In this document: positions 44,790 to 55,341 of the stretch, in pieces
How positions within the stretch are numbered: position 1 is the first letter of the stretch
Layout: every line of letters starts with the position of its first letter
NCBI GenBank assembly: GCA_010093485.1
Contig: MU001505.1
Coordinates: 957,375 to 1,021,374 of the forward strand
Length of the DNA stretch: 64,000 bases
Direction of reading: 5' to 3'
Source of the DNA: Karstenula rhodostoma CBS 690.94
Taxonomy: Eukaryota > Ascomycota > Dothideomycetes > Pleosporales > Didymosphaeriaceae
Notes under the pieces: model-generated
Told to the model about the DNA's origin: nothing
Databases searched by the model: none
The model's input: the letters and a program-made list of their open reading frames with translations, nothing else
Position numbers and translations under genes: made by a program

Positions 44790-46249
44790 ATGGAGCGCCA
44801 GTCTTTGGGCGCGTATTCGCCTTTTGCGTTTGGAAGAGAAACCTCGAGCGACGAGATGGATTTCGAGACGAGTTCGCCTGGTGCGTACGTCGAAGCACAT
44901 CCTCATCAACACCTTTCGAGCCATCAGTCGCCGTACGGCAATCCGAGCACTTTTTGTGAGTTTGGGTGTTCCCCTCAGCATGCCGACCAATCGCAGAGTA
45001 CCATCCTAACTTGGCTGCAGCCTCACCATTCGTGTTCCCAATGAATCACCCCACGATGAATCTTCAGGGCGGATCATTTCACTCCCACCAACGACATCAC
45101 TCTGCTTCCGCTCAATCTAATCATTCGTCGGTCCATCGGTCTTCGGACGGTAGCGTTTTCTCGTCATGGCAACCTCGCAGCTCTGTCGCATCCACGGACA
45201 CGACATGGTCGCATTTCTCCGATCTTTCTTCAGAGCAGTGCATTGCTCAAACGGAAGTGCTAGAGGCGCAGTCTCCCGTCGCTTCGCTACCATCGACACG
45301 TACACCTTTTAGGCGAACACACGAGCGCCAACCTTCGCAAGACAGAGAGCCTTTCCTAACGTGTGTGTCACGAAACAAGAGATCCCGACGTTCTACCAAG
45401 GAGCCCAAATATCAATGCACTGCGTGCAGCGAAGGCTTCCAGCAGAAGTACGACTGGAAGCGACATGAGGAAACCTACCAGGAGCGCACAGAAATGTTCG
45501 AATGCGACCTGTGCTTGAACGTATACTTTCTCGAAAAGGACTTCATTCACCATCACCAAGGAAGTCACAGATGCCAGGTGTGCGTGCCCAAGAGGCATGT
45601 GGAAATGGCCAGGAAAAAGCGTATAGCAAGGACGGGCTGGGGCTGCGGGTTTTGCGTTCATTTCAGCATGAGTTGGCAGGAGAGATGCAACCACATCAGC
45701 GAGCACTTTGAGAAAAAAGGGCATACAATGGCAGACTGGAAGCACTCAAGGGTGATCTGGTCGCTCCTCCAGCGGCCGGACATACTTCAAGAATGGTGCT
45801 TTTTGCTAGAGACCAAGCAACGCACTCAAAACCCCTTCTCTTGGAAGGAATCGACCACCGGACGATCAGAAGGATATCCGGACACGGACGTTCAACCTCA
45901 GCTGCAAGATCTTCTTGAGTTTTATCCGCAATCTCACGACGCCGCAGCCATCGCAAGATTGGCGTTTGAAACTGGTCTTCGCGGGATGGAGTCTCCAAAG
46001 GCACCGCCGCCTGTCCCAAAGAAAGACCAGTATCCATCTCAGCCACCCCAGCAGTCAATGTTCTCTCAGCGCCAACATTCTGCCCCGTTCTCTGCCGCCG
46101 TCTACGATCATATGACCGAGTCGCCAATCTGGAATCGGCTAGGGGCCATTCCTGAAGACCCGTTCCAGCCAACGAACGTGGTCATGCTCGGCTACGATGC
46201 CCTTAATGCCGCGTTCAACAATACTTACGATCACACTGGACAATTTTGA
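44790..46249 (+). CDS. C2H2-type zinc-finger protein
   Basis: Two exons, 44790-44955 and 45021-46249, with a 65-nt intron (GTGAGT, branch CCTAAC, acceptor TGCAG). The product is 464 aa. The N-terminal ~180 residues are Ser/His/Pro-rich. Zinc-binding clusters begin near residue 185: YQCTACSEGFQQKYDWKRH (C-x2-C-x12-H), then FECDLCLNVYFLEKDFIHHH, and after a basic linker (KRHVEMARKKRIARTGWG) CGFCVHFSMSWQERCNHISE followed by H. This degenerate-finger layout with a central basic segment is common in filamentous fungi and is usually called a putative transcription factor. The Pro/Gln-rich tail could be an activation region. DNA target unknown. Confidence 0.85.
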
Positions 46250-47465
46250 GAATTCTCGCAATGTAATGATGGTATGACCTAGTGCACGCCTGGAGCGTGT
46301 TGCAAATGATGTAATATAATGCCTGGAAGACCTGAAGCCATTGACTGGCACAACTCTGTACTACTACACACTATACAATCAAGAAGGACACGGGCGGTTC
46401 GCCTGGAGTTCCAACATGCTCCGGTGATCCACTCCTGTGGCTTGCCTAGAAATCTTACAGTCGTACAGGGAGACGGCCATTGACCGGTCTGGCGGAAATA
46501 CTTCTCGACGAGGGCGGAGCTAACCTGTTCGGGTGGAGGACTTCACCTGAAACACTAGCCAAGTGCTTACGCGATCCGATCCATGACAGCACCAGACAGC
46601 GAACCTACAAGGCAGTGTAGGTATTCGTTTATTGGCCTGATGTCTCTACAACTGGTGACGTGCTGGTGGACGGACGCGTATGGCGGCTTCAGGTGAAGGG
46701 GCGCAAAAGGACGGTCGGTACGACAGAGCAGTGGTATAAGAGCACCAACCTTCCATCGTCGAATTGAAATATTCAGTATTTGCAGAACTCACACGCGGCC
46801 GGCCGAAGAAGAAATCTCCAGCGAATATACGCTGCAGACTTGCCCACCGCCAGTGTATCCTTCGTACGACACCGTTCCTGCTACCATGACTGAGATAAAA
46901 GTAAGGGCGTTCATGCTATCCCTCGTTTCACACATTCACTAATATATGCACAGCACCGAGATCTGACATACCGCCCAAGCTCTGCCCAGACTGCGAGGAT
47001 GAATATTGGCCTTAGTTGTGTATCACCTCAGACCGCGTCGAGGCTGCCCGTATCGCATCGAACTTCTTCTTTTCAAAACATGAGGGAATCTGAAGCAGCT
47101 ACCAGCCTATGTCTTTGGCTTGAGCAACGAGCCAGAGAGGAGCCGTGGAACGCGTTGGCGAGCTCGCGCTCGGATGGGTGAAGAGAGTAGCTTTCCAAGT
47201 TCGGGACTAGATCAAAAGAAACATGAGGCACGAATGCCGCAGTCTGGCATCATGCTGGTGCTTTAGAAGGGTTACCATGCATGGCGAGAGTAGTAGAGAG
47301 GTCTTTGGTAAAACCTGGCTGCAAAATTCTTCCGTCACACTACGGGCGGTACTCAGTCTCATTTTGCAAGTATTCCGCAAGTTGATGCATATCGCAAGGA
47401 CCCCAAAAAGAATCCATCCGATAAACCCATATTTTTCTCTCGTACGAGGAGCCGCTTACCACCCT
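46250..47465. other. No supported gene
   Basis: Convergent 3' regions. Short frames at 46999-47181 and 47223-47474 are featureless. Confidence 0.4.
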
Positions 47466-48485
47466 CTACTCTAGCACAAAACATTCCCCATTCTTCACCT
47501 CTTCAACCTTGACATCCTTCCTCACCTCCTGGCCCCCCTTCTCCTGCCCCAGCGCCCATTCCACACTCCTGAATATATCAGTGACAAGCCACCACACGAC
47601 CCCACCGTACCCCAACCGATCATTATGCGTAGCCACCCAATACCTCGCCCGACTCTCTCGATACAACTCCAACCCGCTTTTCGCACCAAACGTCGTCTGC
47701 CAACTCCACGTCCAGGATTCCTTCAGCCCATGGAGGAGCGCGAGGGTGGAGAAGGACGGGTCTGCGTGGTGGAGAAGCGCTTGCAGAGCGGGCGTGGAGG
47801 TGTGCAGACCATGAGGCGAGTACAAGACCGCTTCGTGCGTGTCCGGCGCCGGGCTCCAGAGCAGTGCGGTGAAGAAGTTGAGTTCGTGGTGGCCCTTGAT
47901 GCGGAACACTGTAATATACGACGGTAGACCTGGGGCGCGGCGTATGGCGCTCCAGTCCCCTGTGAATGTTGGGTCGAGGTCTGCATACGCTGTGATGGAG
48001 GTAAAGTGGTTTGATTTCCTGATGATGGGCGCCCCGTCTGTAGTCGTGAAGACGGGGATCGAGGGGTCGAATGTCAATAGAGTGGGTACGTGGAGATGGT
48101 CGCCGTAGTGGAAGCTGAGGTGTATTGCGTCGATTGGCGAATGGCCCGTCTCTCCCTCGTGCTGTGAACGAGGGATGATACCCGCTTATGCTGCTGCTGA
48201 TTCGATCTCAAGCACGAGGTCCTCGATGCCTGCGCCGTTGGTGACGGAGGGAGTGGATGACAAGGAGAGAGACACCAGCCACGATGAAATTTGGACTTCG
48301 GGGCCGTTGAGCCAGGGATCATGGACGATGTGGAAGTAGGCTTTTCCTGAGGTTTTGCGCTCAGGTTCTGGGCGGGGGAAGGACAGGAGCCAGGAATTGT
48401 CTCCGTTGAGGGAAGTGAGTATGGGGCGGAGATCGCGCTTTAGGGTGAAGTGGGCTCTGTGTTTGGCGCCGCGTGGGTTCGACAT
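47466..48485 (-). pseudogene. Metallo-beta-lactamase-fold hydrolase-like gene with one in-frame stop
   Basis: A continuous frame of 340 codons from ATG 48485 to 47466, broken only by TAA at 48188-48186. Before it the frame reads TSLNGDNSWLLSFP, FHIVHDPWLNGPEVQISSW (the FxxxxDPWLxGP opening of fungal MBL-fold proteins) and IEDLVLEIESAAA. After it come AGIIPRSQHEGETGHSPIDA and IHLSFHYGDHLHVPTLL, where family members have a metal-binding S-H-x-x-x-D-H-x-H-type loop. Here the first His is replaced (LSFHYGDHLH). The rest (HELNFFTALLW, VLYSPHGLHTSTPALQALL, NDRLGYGGVVWWLVTDIFRS) is intact. No intron can remove the stop without losing frame. Either a fresh nonsense mutation or a base error. Confidence 0.6.
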
Positions 48486-50687
48486 GCTGTAGACTGCGAC
48501 GCTTGTTGTAGCTCGACTTTTGGGATGTCTGATCTTGTGCGTGAATCCGCGCTGGCAGTTGATGAGTCGTGCTGGGCACCGTGAGCACTAGATACTAGCT
48601 CCTGGGGCGTGTTGGGAAGCTAGTGTCCAAATATACACGAATACCACATAGTTTCATACGCAGAGGTTAGATCGGTGTGAGCCTGTCTGTGCGTTTCAGC
48701 TTTTAATTTATCTTCTACGCTGCTTAGAATAAGGTGCTATCTCTCAGATTCTACACTAAGATATCCCCTTTCCCAATGAAGTAAAGAGGATACTTAAAAG
48801 GGCCGAAACTCACAGACCGGCCAAAAAAAACCTCGATCTACAAAACAATTACACCCGCCTGGGAGGTTCTGCAGCATGGATTTTCTCATTGTAAAAGATC
48901 ACAAAAAGGTTTAATCACCTAAACCACCCTACGCACTCGAACCTCCCAGGAGGGTGTATACGTTATCACGAAGACAGAAGTTCACACTATAAGCACCATA
49001 TTACGCTAGTACAAAACAGGACGTCCCGTGCACGTGCCATCGATGCGCTAGTGGGCCCTTTTTCCATCTGCAATCATGCGAGCGTCCTCTTCTTTTCCCA
49101 CGCCATGGCTCTGCCATCAGCGCTGACTTCATCAACGAAAATGTTCACGTGTGCAATCACATGACGATTGCTGGGCGAGCATTGGAATCGCAACGACGAC
49201 ACCACGTCAAAGGCGCATTTGTTGTCATCGGTCCTGCACCTAGCTCCGAGATCCTCTGTTGACAAACACTTACCCGAACCCCAGGCACGCTATATTGTGT
49301 ACACTGATGTTATTCACGACATGAAATAGTTTATCCTCCGTCTGTTACGCTCTACTCGCGCCTTTCGTCGTCTCTCAGCTTCTGGTCCAGCAACAAAAAC
49401 AACAACAACAACACAAGAAAATGTTGCCAATGCCTGCATCCTGGGCGCTTCGCAGGTGTCGTCTTCGGACATCACCTGTGGGTCTATCAAACCGGCTCCG
49501 GCTAACATCTTGCCTCATGGCTCGATGGATGGTTTTTGGACAAAGGCCGCGCCCTATATTAAACCCATGAGCCTCTCTGGCGCCTTTTCTTGCTATCCAT
49601 CCTCTTTGCGTAAGCGGAGATGGGAGGGCGGCACAGATGGAATTGGCGCTCGTTTCAAACTCATACAGAATACGCTTCGGAATGGATGGTGCGAATGAGC
49701 CTGCAGCGGTGGGTTACATCTATCAAAATGCGAACCACCTCCACACAAGTACGGCAAGACTCACAGTCTTTTAAGGCACCCATCCCTGAAACCCCTGCTC
49801 GACTTCGTGTATGTTCGTTCGTTATCACTTCCCCTGGCGAGACCTGGGCCTTGGTCTTCGTCCCCTGTTATACGAAGGCTTGATCGTGTTGTGCATGCTT
49901 CGCGAACCACTCAGACTGCGACTAAACCTCCGAGACACGTGGGAGGCATGCTACCAGGCACGTCTGTTCCGTCTGCCGAACACTACATGTGCATGTAGTT
50001 CTCTAAACTCAACTACTGTTCAACCACAGCTACCATAACACCAAGAATGGACCTCACGTATTCGAGGCTACCTGAAATTTGATGCATGTGTACACAAAAA
50101 TGTTGCAGAATTGTCGCCGATCGTCGTTGCTTAACTGCACAAGATTTCGAAGTATTGGTGACATGATTGATCTGCCGGTGGCTCAATCTGCAGAGCCTAA
50201 TACTTACAAACTAGGAGAGGAGTTACGGACCGGAATGCCGCCTCCGTCTTGGACAATTGCTTTTCCAGGATTCGCCCCACTCGCTAAGCCCCACGCGAGT
50301 CTTTCGTCTTGACCAACAATACAATTATATAAGAACGTCCTGGTAACTCGAACGATTCTGTCATTCGTGGTGTCTCTCCTCTCTTGTACGCTACGTGTGG
50401 TTGTGGGACCTTTTTCAATTTCGATTCAAAGTCCTATAGCTCTCGCTATCAAACAAGTGTTCTCCAACTTCTGCTTCGTCATCCAACAAGGCAAGCAATC
50501 CTTATCATAGGTTGCGTCTGTACGATCCGAACGTTGCGTGATTTAAAGTTACACCTTAACTACTAAACCCTTAGTAAGCCATTCCCTTGTACCACCACGT
50601 TGGGCATCATTCCGTCGGCCACAATGCCACATATCAGCTTCAAAACTGCTTCTCTGAGACCTTGTGCAGACTGTTTGCACACCAAAG
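48486..50687. other. No supported gene; contains the inverted repeat at 48850-48958
   Basis: Frames at 49314-49508 (-), 49456-49698 (+) and 50079-50312 (+) are featureless. The downstream part is the promoter region of the GH94 gene. Confidence 0.4.
48850..48958. repeat. Inverted repeat with 20-bp arms and a 69-bp loop
   Basis: Left arm 48850-48869 (TACACCCGCCTGGGAGGTTC) and right arm 48939-48958 (GAACCTCCCAGGAGGGTGTA) are complementary over 20 bp with a single mismatch. The interior is AT-rich and unique. It could be a small non-autonomous terminal-inverted-repeat element or a hairpin RNA. No clear target-site duplication is visible. It lies outside any gene. Confidence 0.75.
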
Positions 50688-53063
50688 ATGGCTCCTCTCC
50701 TCCAAGCAACGCCCGACGGCGACCGATATGAGCTCACCAGTCCAACGGCAATGCCGAAAGCCGGTGGCTTCCTCTGGAATCAAAAGATGATGATTCAAGT
50801 GACCTGTCGAGGTTATGCGACTTCACAGTATATGCAGCCGGAGCCTGCAAAATATGCTTACGCACCGGCCCTAGAAGCGAAAACGTTCATGCAACCTGAG
50901 CAAAACTACTACGCGCATCATCCTGGCCGCTTTGTGTACATCAAAGATGAGGAGACCAGCGAAATCTTCTCAGCCCCGTATGAGCCTGTGCGTCGCAAGC
51001 TAGAAGAGGGCGACGAGTTCGTATTCTCCGCAGGAAAGAGCGACATTTCCTGGACTATAAAGTCGCTTGGAATTCGCGTGGAGATGTCATTCCACATTCC
51101 TACCAACGATGTGGCAGAGCTGTGGTCGATCAAGGTCACCAACGTTTCTGGTCGCGACCGCAAGCTCAGCATCTACCCTTATTTCCCGCTGGGCTACATG
51201 TCTTGGATGAACCAGGAAGCGGAGTATAATGAGAAAGTCGGTGGTATCGTGGGAACTTGCAAGACGCCCTACCAGAAAGCAGAAGACTACCCAAAGACAA
51301 AGTACCTCAAAGACAAGACCTACTTTCTTTGCGAAGAACATCCAGTGGCGTGGGAGTCGAGGCAATGGGCTTTCGAGCGCGAAGGTAGTTTGTCAAATCC
51401 GGAGGCCATCAATGAGGAACAACTGAGCAACAGCGATTCTCGCTATGAGACACCGACTGCAGTTGTACAATACAGAGTCGCGTTGAAGGCCGACGAGAAG
51501 CGGGAATACAGATTCCTGTTTGGTCCTGCATACGATGACCAGGAGATTCTCGACATGAAGAGCAAATACTTGGGCAAAGAGCAATTCGCAAAGACTGCAA
51601 AGGAGTACCAGGACTACATTGCAAGAGGAAGCGGTGCGCTTAAGATCGAGACACCGGATAAGGGCCTCGATAACTTTGTCAACAATTGGCTGCCACGACA
51701 AGTTTACTACCATGGAGACGTGAACCGTCTTACGACCGATCCTCAGACGCGGAACTATCTGCAAGACAACATGGGAATGAGCTTCATCAAGCCCGAAGTA
51801 GCTCGCGCAGCCATCGTCAAAGCAGTCTCTCAGCAGGAAAAGACGGGTGCCATGCCCGACGGTATCCTATTGGCCGAGGGCGCAGAACTCAAGTACATCA
51901 ACCAGATCCCGCACACAGACCATTGCGTCTGGCTGCCTATCGCGCTGGAAATCTATCTCAACGAAACCGGAGACTATGCGCTTCTCGATGTGGAAGTTCC
52001 CGGTATGCATGGCGATACATACACCGTATTCGAGCGCTTCAGCCGCGCCATGGACTGGTTGCTCTCAGCTAGAGATCGACGTGGCCTCAGCTACATCGCT
52101 CAAGGCGACTGGTGTGATCCCATGAACATGGTCGGACCGAAGGGCGTCGGTGTTTCAGGCTGGCTCACTGTAGCTACGGCTTATGCTCTCAATCTATGGG
52201 CAGAAGTTTGCGAAGCAGCTGGCCAAGAATCTGTCGCAGAGAAATACAAAATCGGCGCCGAAGAAGTAAACAACTGCGCCAACAAGCACTTCTGGGACGG
52301 TGACTGGTACGCTCGCGGCATTACCGACGACAACGTCACTTTCGGTATCAAAGAAGACAAGGAGGGTCGCATCTGGCTCAATCCGCAGGCGTGGTCTATC
52401 CTCGGCGGAGCCGCCTCGCAGGACAAGATCTCCAAGATGCTCACCCAGGTCGACGAGCAGCTTAGCACGCCCTACGGCGTCGTCATGTTCGCCCCGCCCT
52501 TCACGGCCATGCGCGAGGACGTTGGTCGTGTGACGCAGAAGTACCCCGGCCAAGGCGAAAACGGTAGCGTGTACAACCACGCAGGTGCCTTCTATGTTTG
52601 GGCTCTCTACGGCATCGCCCAATCCGATCGCGCATTCAAGTTCCTCCGCCAAATGATTCCTGGTCCTAGCGAGGAGGACTACTTGCAGCGCGGTCAGTTG
52701 CCTGTTTACATTCCCAACTACTACCGCGGAGGGTACAAGCTGTATCCTCGAACTGCTGGGCGAAGTAGCCAGCTTTTCAACACTGGCACGGTGAGCTGGG
52801 TGTATAGGAGTCTTGTGGAGGGTCTGTGCGGGCTGAAGGGAGTGAAAGACGGTCTGAGCGTGAAACCACAGTTGCCGAAGGAATGGGATGAAATTAAGGT
52901 CACCAGGTTGTTCAGAGGCGCAATATTTGAGGTCAGCGTCAAGAGGGGTGACGGAAATGACGTGAAGGTGGTTGTTGATGGGAATGCGGCGGAGGGTGGC
53001 GTCATCAAAGGTATACAGGCCGGAAAGACGTATAGGGTGGAAGTGGAGGTGCCGAGAGAGTAA
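50688..53063 (+). CDS. GH94 glycoside phosphorylase, cellobionic-acid-phosphorylase-like
   Basis: A single-exon gene of 791 aa from ATG 50688 (MAPLLQATPDGDRYELTSP). GH94 enzymes split beta-linked disaccharides with phosphate, releasing a sugar 1-phosphate. Domains in order: N-terminal beta-sandwich (GRFVYIKDEETSEIFSAPYE), linker helices, (alpha/alpha)6 barrel and C-terminal jelly roll. Barrel motifs: RNYLQDNMG, IPHTDHCVWLPIALEIYLN, and YIAQGDWCDPMNMVGPKGVG, where a catalytic Asp is expected (Asp474/Asp477), then NGSVYNHAGAFYVWALYGIA. The GDWCDPMNMVG form, rather than DWNDG, resembles the NdvB-like cellobionic acid phosphorylases described from Neurospora. No signal peptide, so probably cytosolic. 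Exact substrate unproven. Its stop is 88 bp from that of a convergent transporter. Confidence 0.9.
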   Translation: MAPLLQATPDGDRYELTSPTAMPKAGGFLWNQKMMIQVTCRGYATSQYMQPEPAKYAYAPALEAKTFMQPEQNYYAHHPGRFVYIKDEETSEIFSAPYEPVRRKLEEGDEFVFSAGKSDISWTIKSLGIRVEMSFHIPTNDVAELWSIKVTNVSGRDRKLSIYPYFPLGYMSWMNQEAEYNEKVGGIVGTCKTPYQKAEDYPKTKYLKDKTYFLCEEHPVAWESRQWAFEREGSLSNPEAINEEQLSNSDSRYETPTAVVQYRVALKADEKREYRFLFGPAYDDQEILDMKSKYLGKEQFAKTAKEYQDYIARGSGALKIETPDKGLDNFVNNWLPRQVYYHGDVNRLTTDPQTRNYLQDNMGMSFIKPEVARAAIVKAVSQQEKTGAMPDGILLAEGAELKYINQIPHTDHCVWLPIALEIYLNETGDYALLDVEVPGMHGDTYTVFERFSRAMDWLLSARDRRGLSYIAQGDWCDPMNMVGPKGVGVSGWLTVATAYALNLWAEVCEAAGQESVAEKYKIGAEEVNNCANKHFWDGDWYARGITDDNVTFGIKEDKEGRIWLNPQAWSILGGAASQDKISKMLTQVDEQLSTPYGVVMFAPPFTAMREDVGRVTQKYPGQGENGSVYNHAGAFYVWALYGIAQSDRAFKFLRQMIPGPSEEDYLQRGQLPVYIPNYYRGGYKLYPRTAGRSSQLFNTGTVSWVYRSLVEGLCGLKGVKDGLSVKPQLPKEWDEIKVTRLFRGAIFEVSVKRGDGNDVKVVVDGNAAEGGVIKGIQAGKTYRVEVEVPRE

Positions 53064-53151
53064 TTGCCCATACTGACTGGGTGATGGTCGAGGATCTGCA
53101 TTCTCGGGAAAAGTTATTTATCTAGAATTTATCTGTCGTTCTGCTCAGCGG

Positions 53152-54754
53152 CTAGATCCATTTCCATGCCAAGCCGATCTGAACATATCTTGAACCAACA
53201 AACAAGCATCCGCTCACAAACATAGACAAGCCGGCGAAGATCTGCATGTATAGATATCCACCGTTGTCTCTCTGGATCAGGGCACCGGCAATTGGTGTTC
53301 CAATGAGGGCCCCAATGCCATACATGAACCAATTTGTTCCGTTCCTCGTCCCGATCTTCTTGATGTCTGAGATTTGAGCGACCAATGAGCTTGTAAGTGC
53401 TACGTAGGCTCCATTGGTGAAGCCGACGAGCACAGCGAACACAATGAACGGCGCTGTTGAGTGTGCGGGAATCCAAGCGGCAAGGACGAACAATGCGGAG
53501 AGAAACGTGGTGACGATCATGGTGTTGAAGCGACCTGCGCGATCTGCTACCCAGCCAGCCACGACTCGACCGATGACGCTCGAAGCATTGAGTATAGATA
53601 ATAGATAGCTGGAGATATGGCCGGGTACGCCTTCACGCTGTGCGTTCAAAGTGATGAACGTCCCTGGTTGATATACAGCCATGGCGAAGAAGAAGCAAGC
53701 TCCTGTGAGGAACAAGAAGGGTGGTTCATAGAGGGGCTCCACAAAATCCTTCGGATGCGGCTTCTTTACCACATGCGTGAGCCGGGACTTGAGCAGCACG
53801 TTCGTAACGGTGAGGAGGCCGAGGAAGACAAAGCCGACAACACGAAGCGCCCAGCCAAAACCGATGCTGTCGTAGATATGATTCACCATGATGCTGTGAG
53901 GGCTCAGTGTGTTTTCAGTCAGACAGTGGGTTCGTACTTACGGTATAATAACGCCGCCAGTAGCTGACCCAGCCGAAGCAATACCGAGGGCGAGCGCTCT
54001 GTTGCTCTTGAACCAAGTAGCGATGGAATTCGAAGCAGCGAAGAAGATCGCGCCTCCACCAATACCAGTACATATGGACTGCGAAAGGATGAAGTGCCAG
54101 TATTCTGTTGACAAGGACATCATCATGACACCGAGTACCTGTAGAAAGCTGCCGATAGCAATGATCCATCGTGGGCCGTACGAATCGAATGCCTTGCCAG
54201 TTATGGGTGCGCTGACAAACATGAAGAATGTCTGCAATGAGATAATCCATCCTATTGCACTAGGCGAATAGTTTTGTAGGAAATCCCTCTCGTAAATCGT
54301 TTGGAAGACACCTGCCGCATTATTCCACCTGGAAGTTGGGGGTACAAGTTATTGATAGGTTCATTTTATTACACAAAGGGGGAGAGGGTAGGGTTAAGCT
54401 AAGCTAGAGTTACGCAAACAATATTTAGAAAGTTCTAACATTGCGTGCGCCTAGCATTCAGAACTTGTGCCCCGAGCTTACATACCCAACGCTCACAAAC
54501 ATGGCGCACCATCCGCCAACGACGACGCTCCATGCTGTCCAACCTCCGTCGGGAATGTCGCTGCTGACGATTGCTTGGGCGGGACGATCTGCAACAACGC
54601 CTGCTTGTTGGCTCGATTCTGCTGGCACTTTCTCTTGATCGGACAATCCGGTCAAGTCGCGAGCCTCCGTCATTGTCGCGGCATTGGAGTTCTCGGACGG
54701 TACGAGAAGCACTTGAGTGGGTGAAAGGCGAGAAAATAGCGTTCGAGTCACCAT
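53152..54754 (-). CDS. MFS transporter, monocarboxylate-porter type
   Basis: Three exons: 54754-54486, 54328-53942 and 53893-53152. Intron 1 (157 nt) is introner-like; intron 2 is 48 nt (GTAAGT...CACAG). The product is 465 aa from ATG 54754; ATG 54673 (MTEARDL) is an alternative start. The first helix carries the monocarboxylate-porter signature DGGWTAWSVVVGGW. About twelve hydrophobic segments follow, with YSPSAIGWIISLQTFF, APITGKAFDSYGPRW (the loop 2-3 G-x-x-x-D-x-x-G-x-R motif) and GWVADRAGRFNTM (the loop 8-9 repeat). Fungal members carry short carboxylates, nicotinate-like acids or vitamins. Substrate unknown. It converges with the GH94 gene. Confidence 0.92.
54329..54485 (-). mobile_element. 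Introner-like intron, copy 2
   Basis: First intron of the MFS gene (donor GTATGT, acceptor TCCAG, phase 2 inside a Gly codon). Blocks ACAAGTTCTGAATGCTAGGC and CCTATCAATAACTTGTACC match copy 1 at 2191-2343; the middle differs. It can fold: GGGG plus ACAAGTT with AACTTGT plus CCCC, TAGG with CCTA, ACGCAA with TTGCGT, and an inner TTAGA with TCTAA. Confidence 0.8.
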
Positions 54755-55134
54755 TGCGCAAGATGTCGCCAGGAGTAAGAGTTGTACCGAACCACCGGCA
54801 AAGATCTGATTCGGGTTTAGATCCGGTATCGATATCCGGCAGATCTAGGCCCGGCGATAAGAGGACGGTTGCATGACTCGTGCACACACCTCACGGTACC
54901 TCAGGTACAATACCCGAAGTCATGACGACGAGGTTGCGGCTATTCATCACGAGTCAGCAAGCAACAACAGTCAGCGTGTTTTTGGTCATCTTGTGTTCAG
55001 TTATGATGCTGCGAATGCGGAGGCTACACGGCGGCCCACGCCTCTATCGCTTTGATTGGCGACCTCAGCAGGGTTTCACCGTTCCACGTGGCGAAGTGTC
55101 TACTACCTAGGTTGTAAATCTCTCAAGCAAAGAT

Positions 55135-55341
55135 GAGGTTTGCCAGATTTGCAGCACTATGCCTGCATGCATATTCAGTAGTCGCACCGAAGATCGAGAG
55201 TGCCATGATATCCACCTGACCTTCGAGGATTTCAGAGCCTCAGCAGAGGCCAGCTGTCCGGGCTGCAGGCTATCCTGGCACTCAAAAGAGGTTTACCAAG
55301 GAGAGTATGCGCATAAAAAAATGTCTACCCAAGAAGATTGA
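55135..55341 (+). pseudogene. Fragment resembling the N-terminus of a HET-type protein
   Basis: A frame with DEVCQICSTMPACIF, then HDIHLTFEDFRASAEASCPG and CRLSWHS. The spacing C-x2-C ... LTFEDFRASAEASCPGC matches the leader found before the HET domain in many fungal heterokaryon-incompatibility-like proteins (C-x-x-C, L-x-D-L-x-x-S-A-x-x-G-C-x-x-C). It ends at TGA after 69 codons, and no HET domain follows in any frame. A second frame at 55338-55763 could be more of the same gene but is not diagnostic. Confidence 0.3.

Noticed and set aside
47466..48485. Programmed stop-codon readthrough in the MBL-like gene
   Set aside because: The context is TAA followed by GCG, not the leaky TGA-CTA context known in fungi. 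Kept as nonsense mutation or error.
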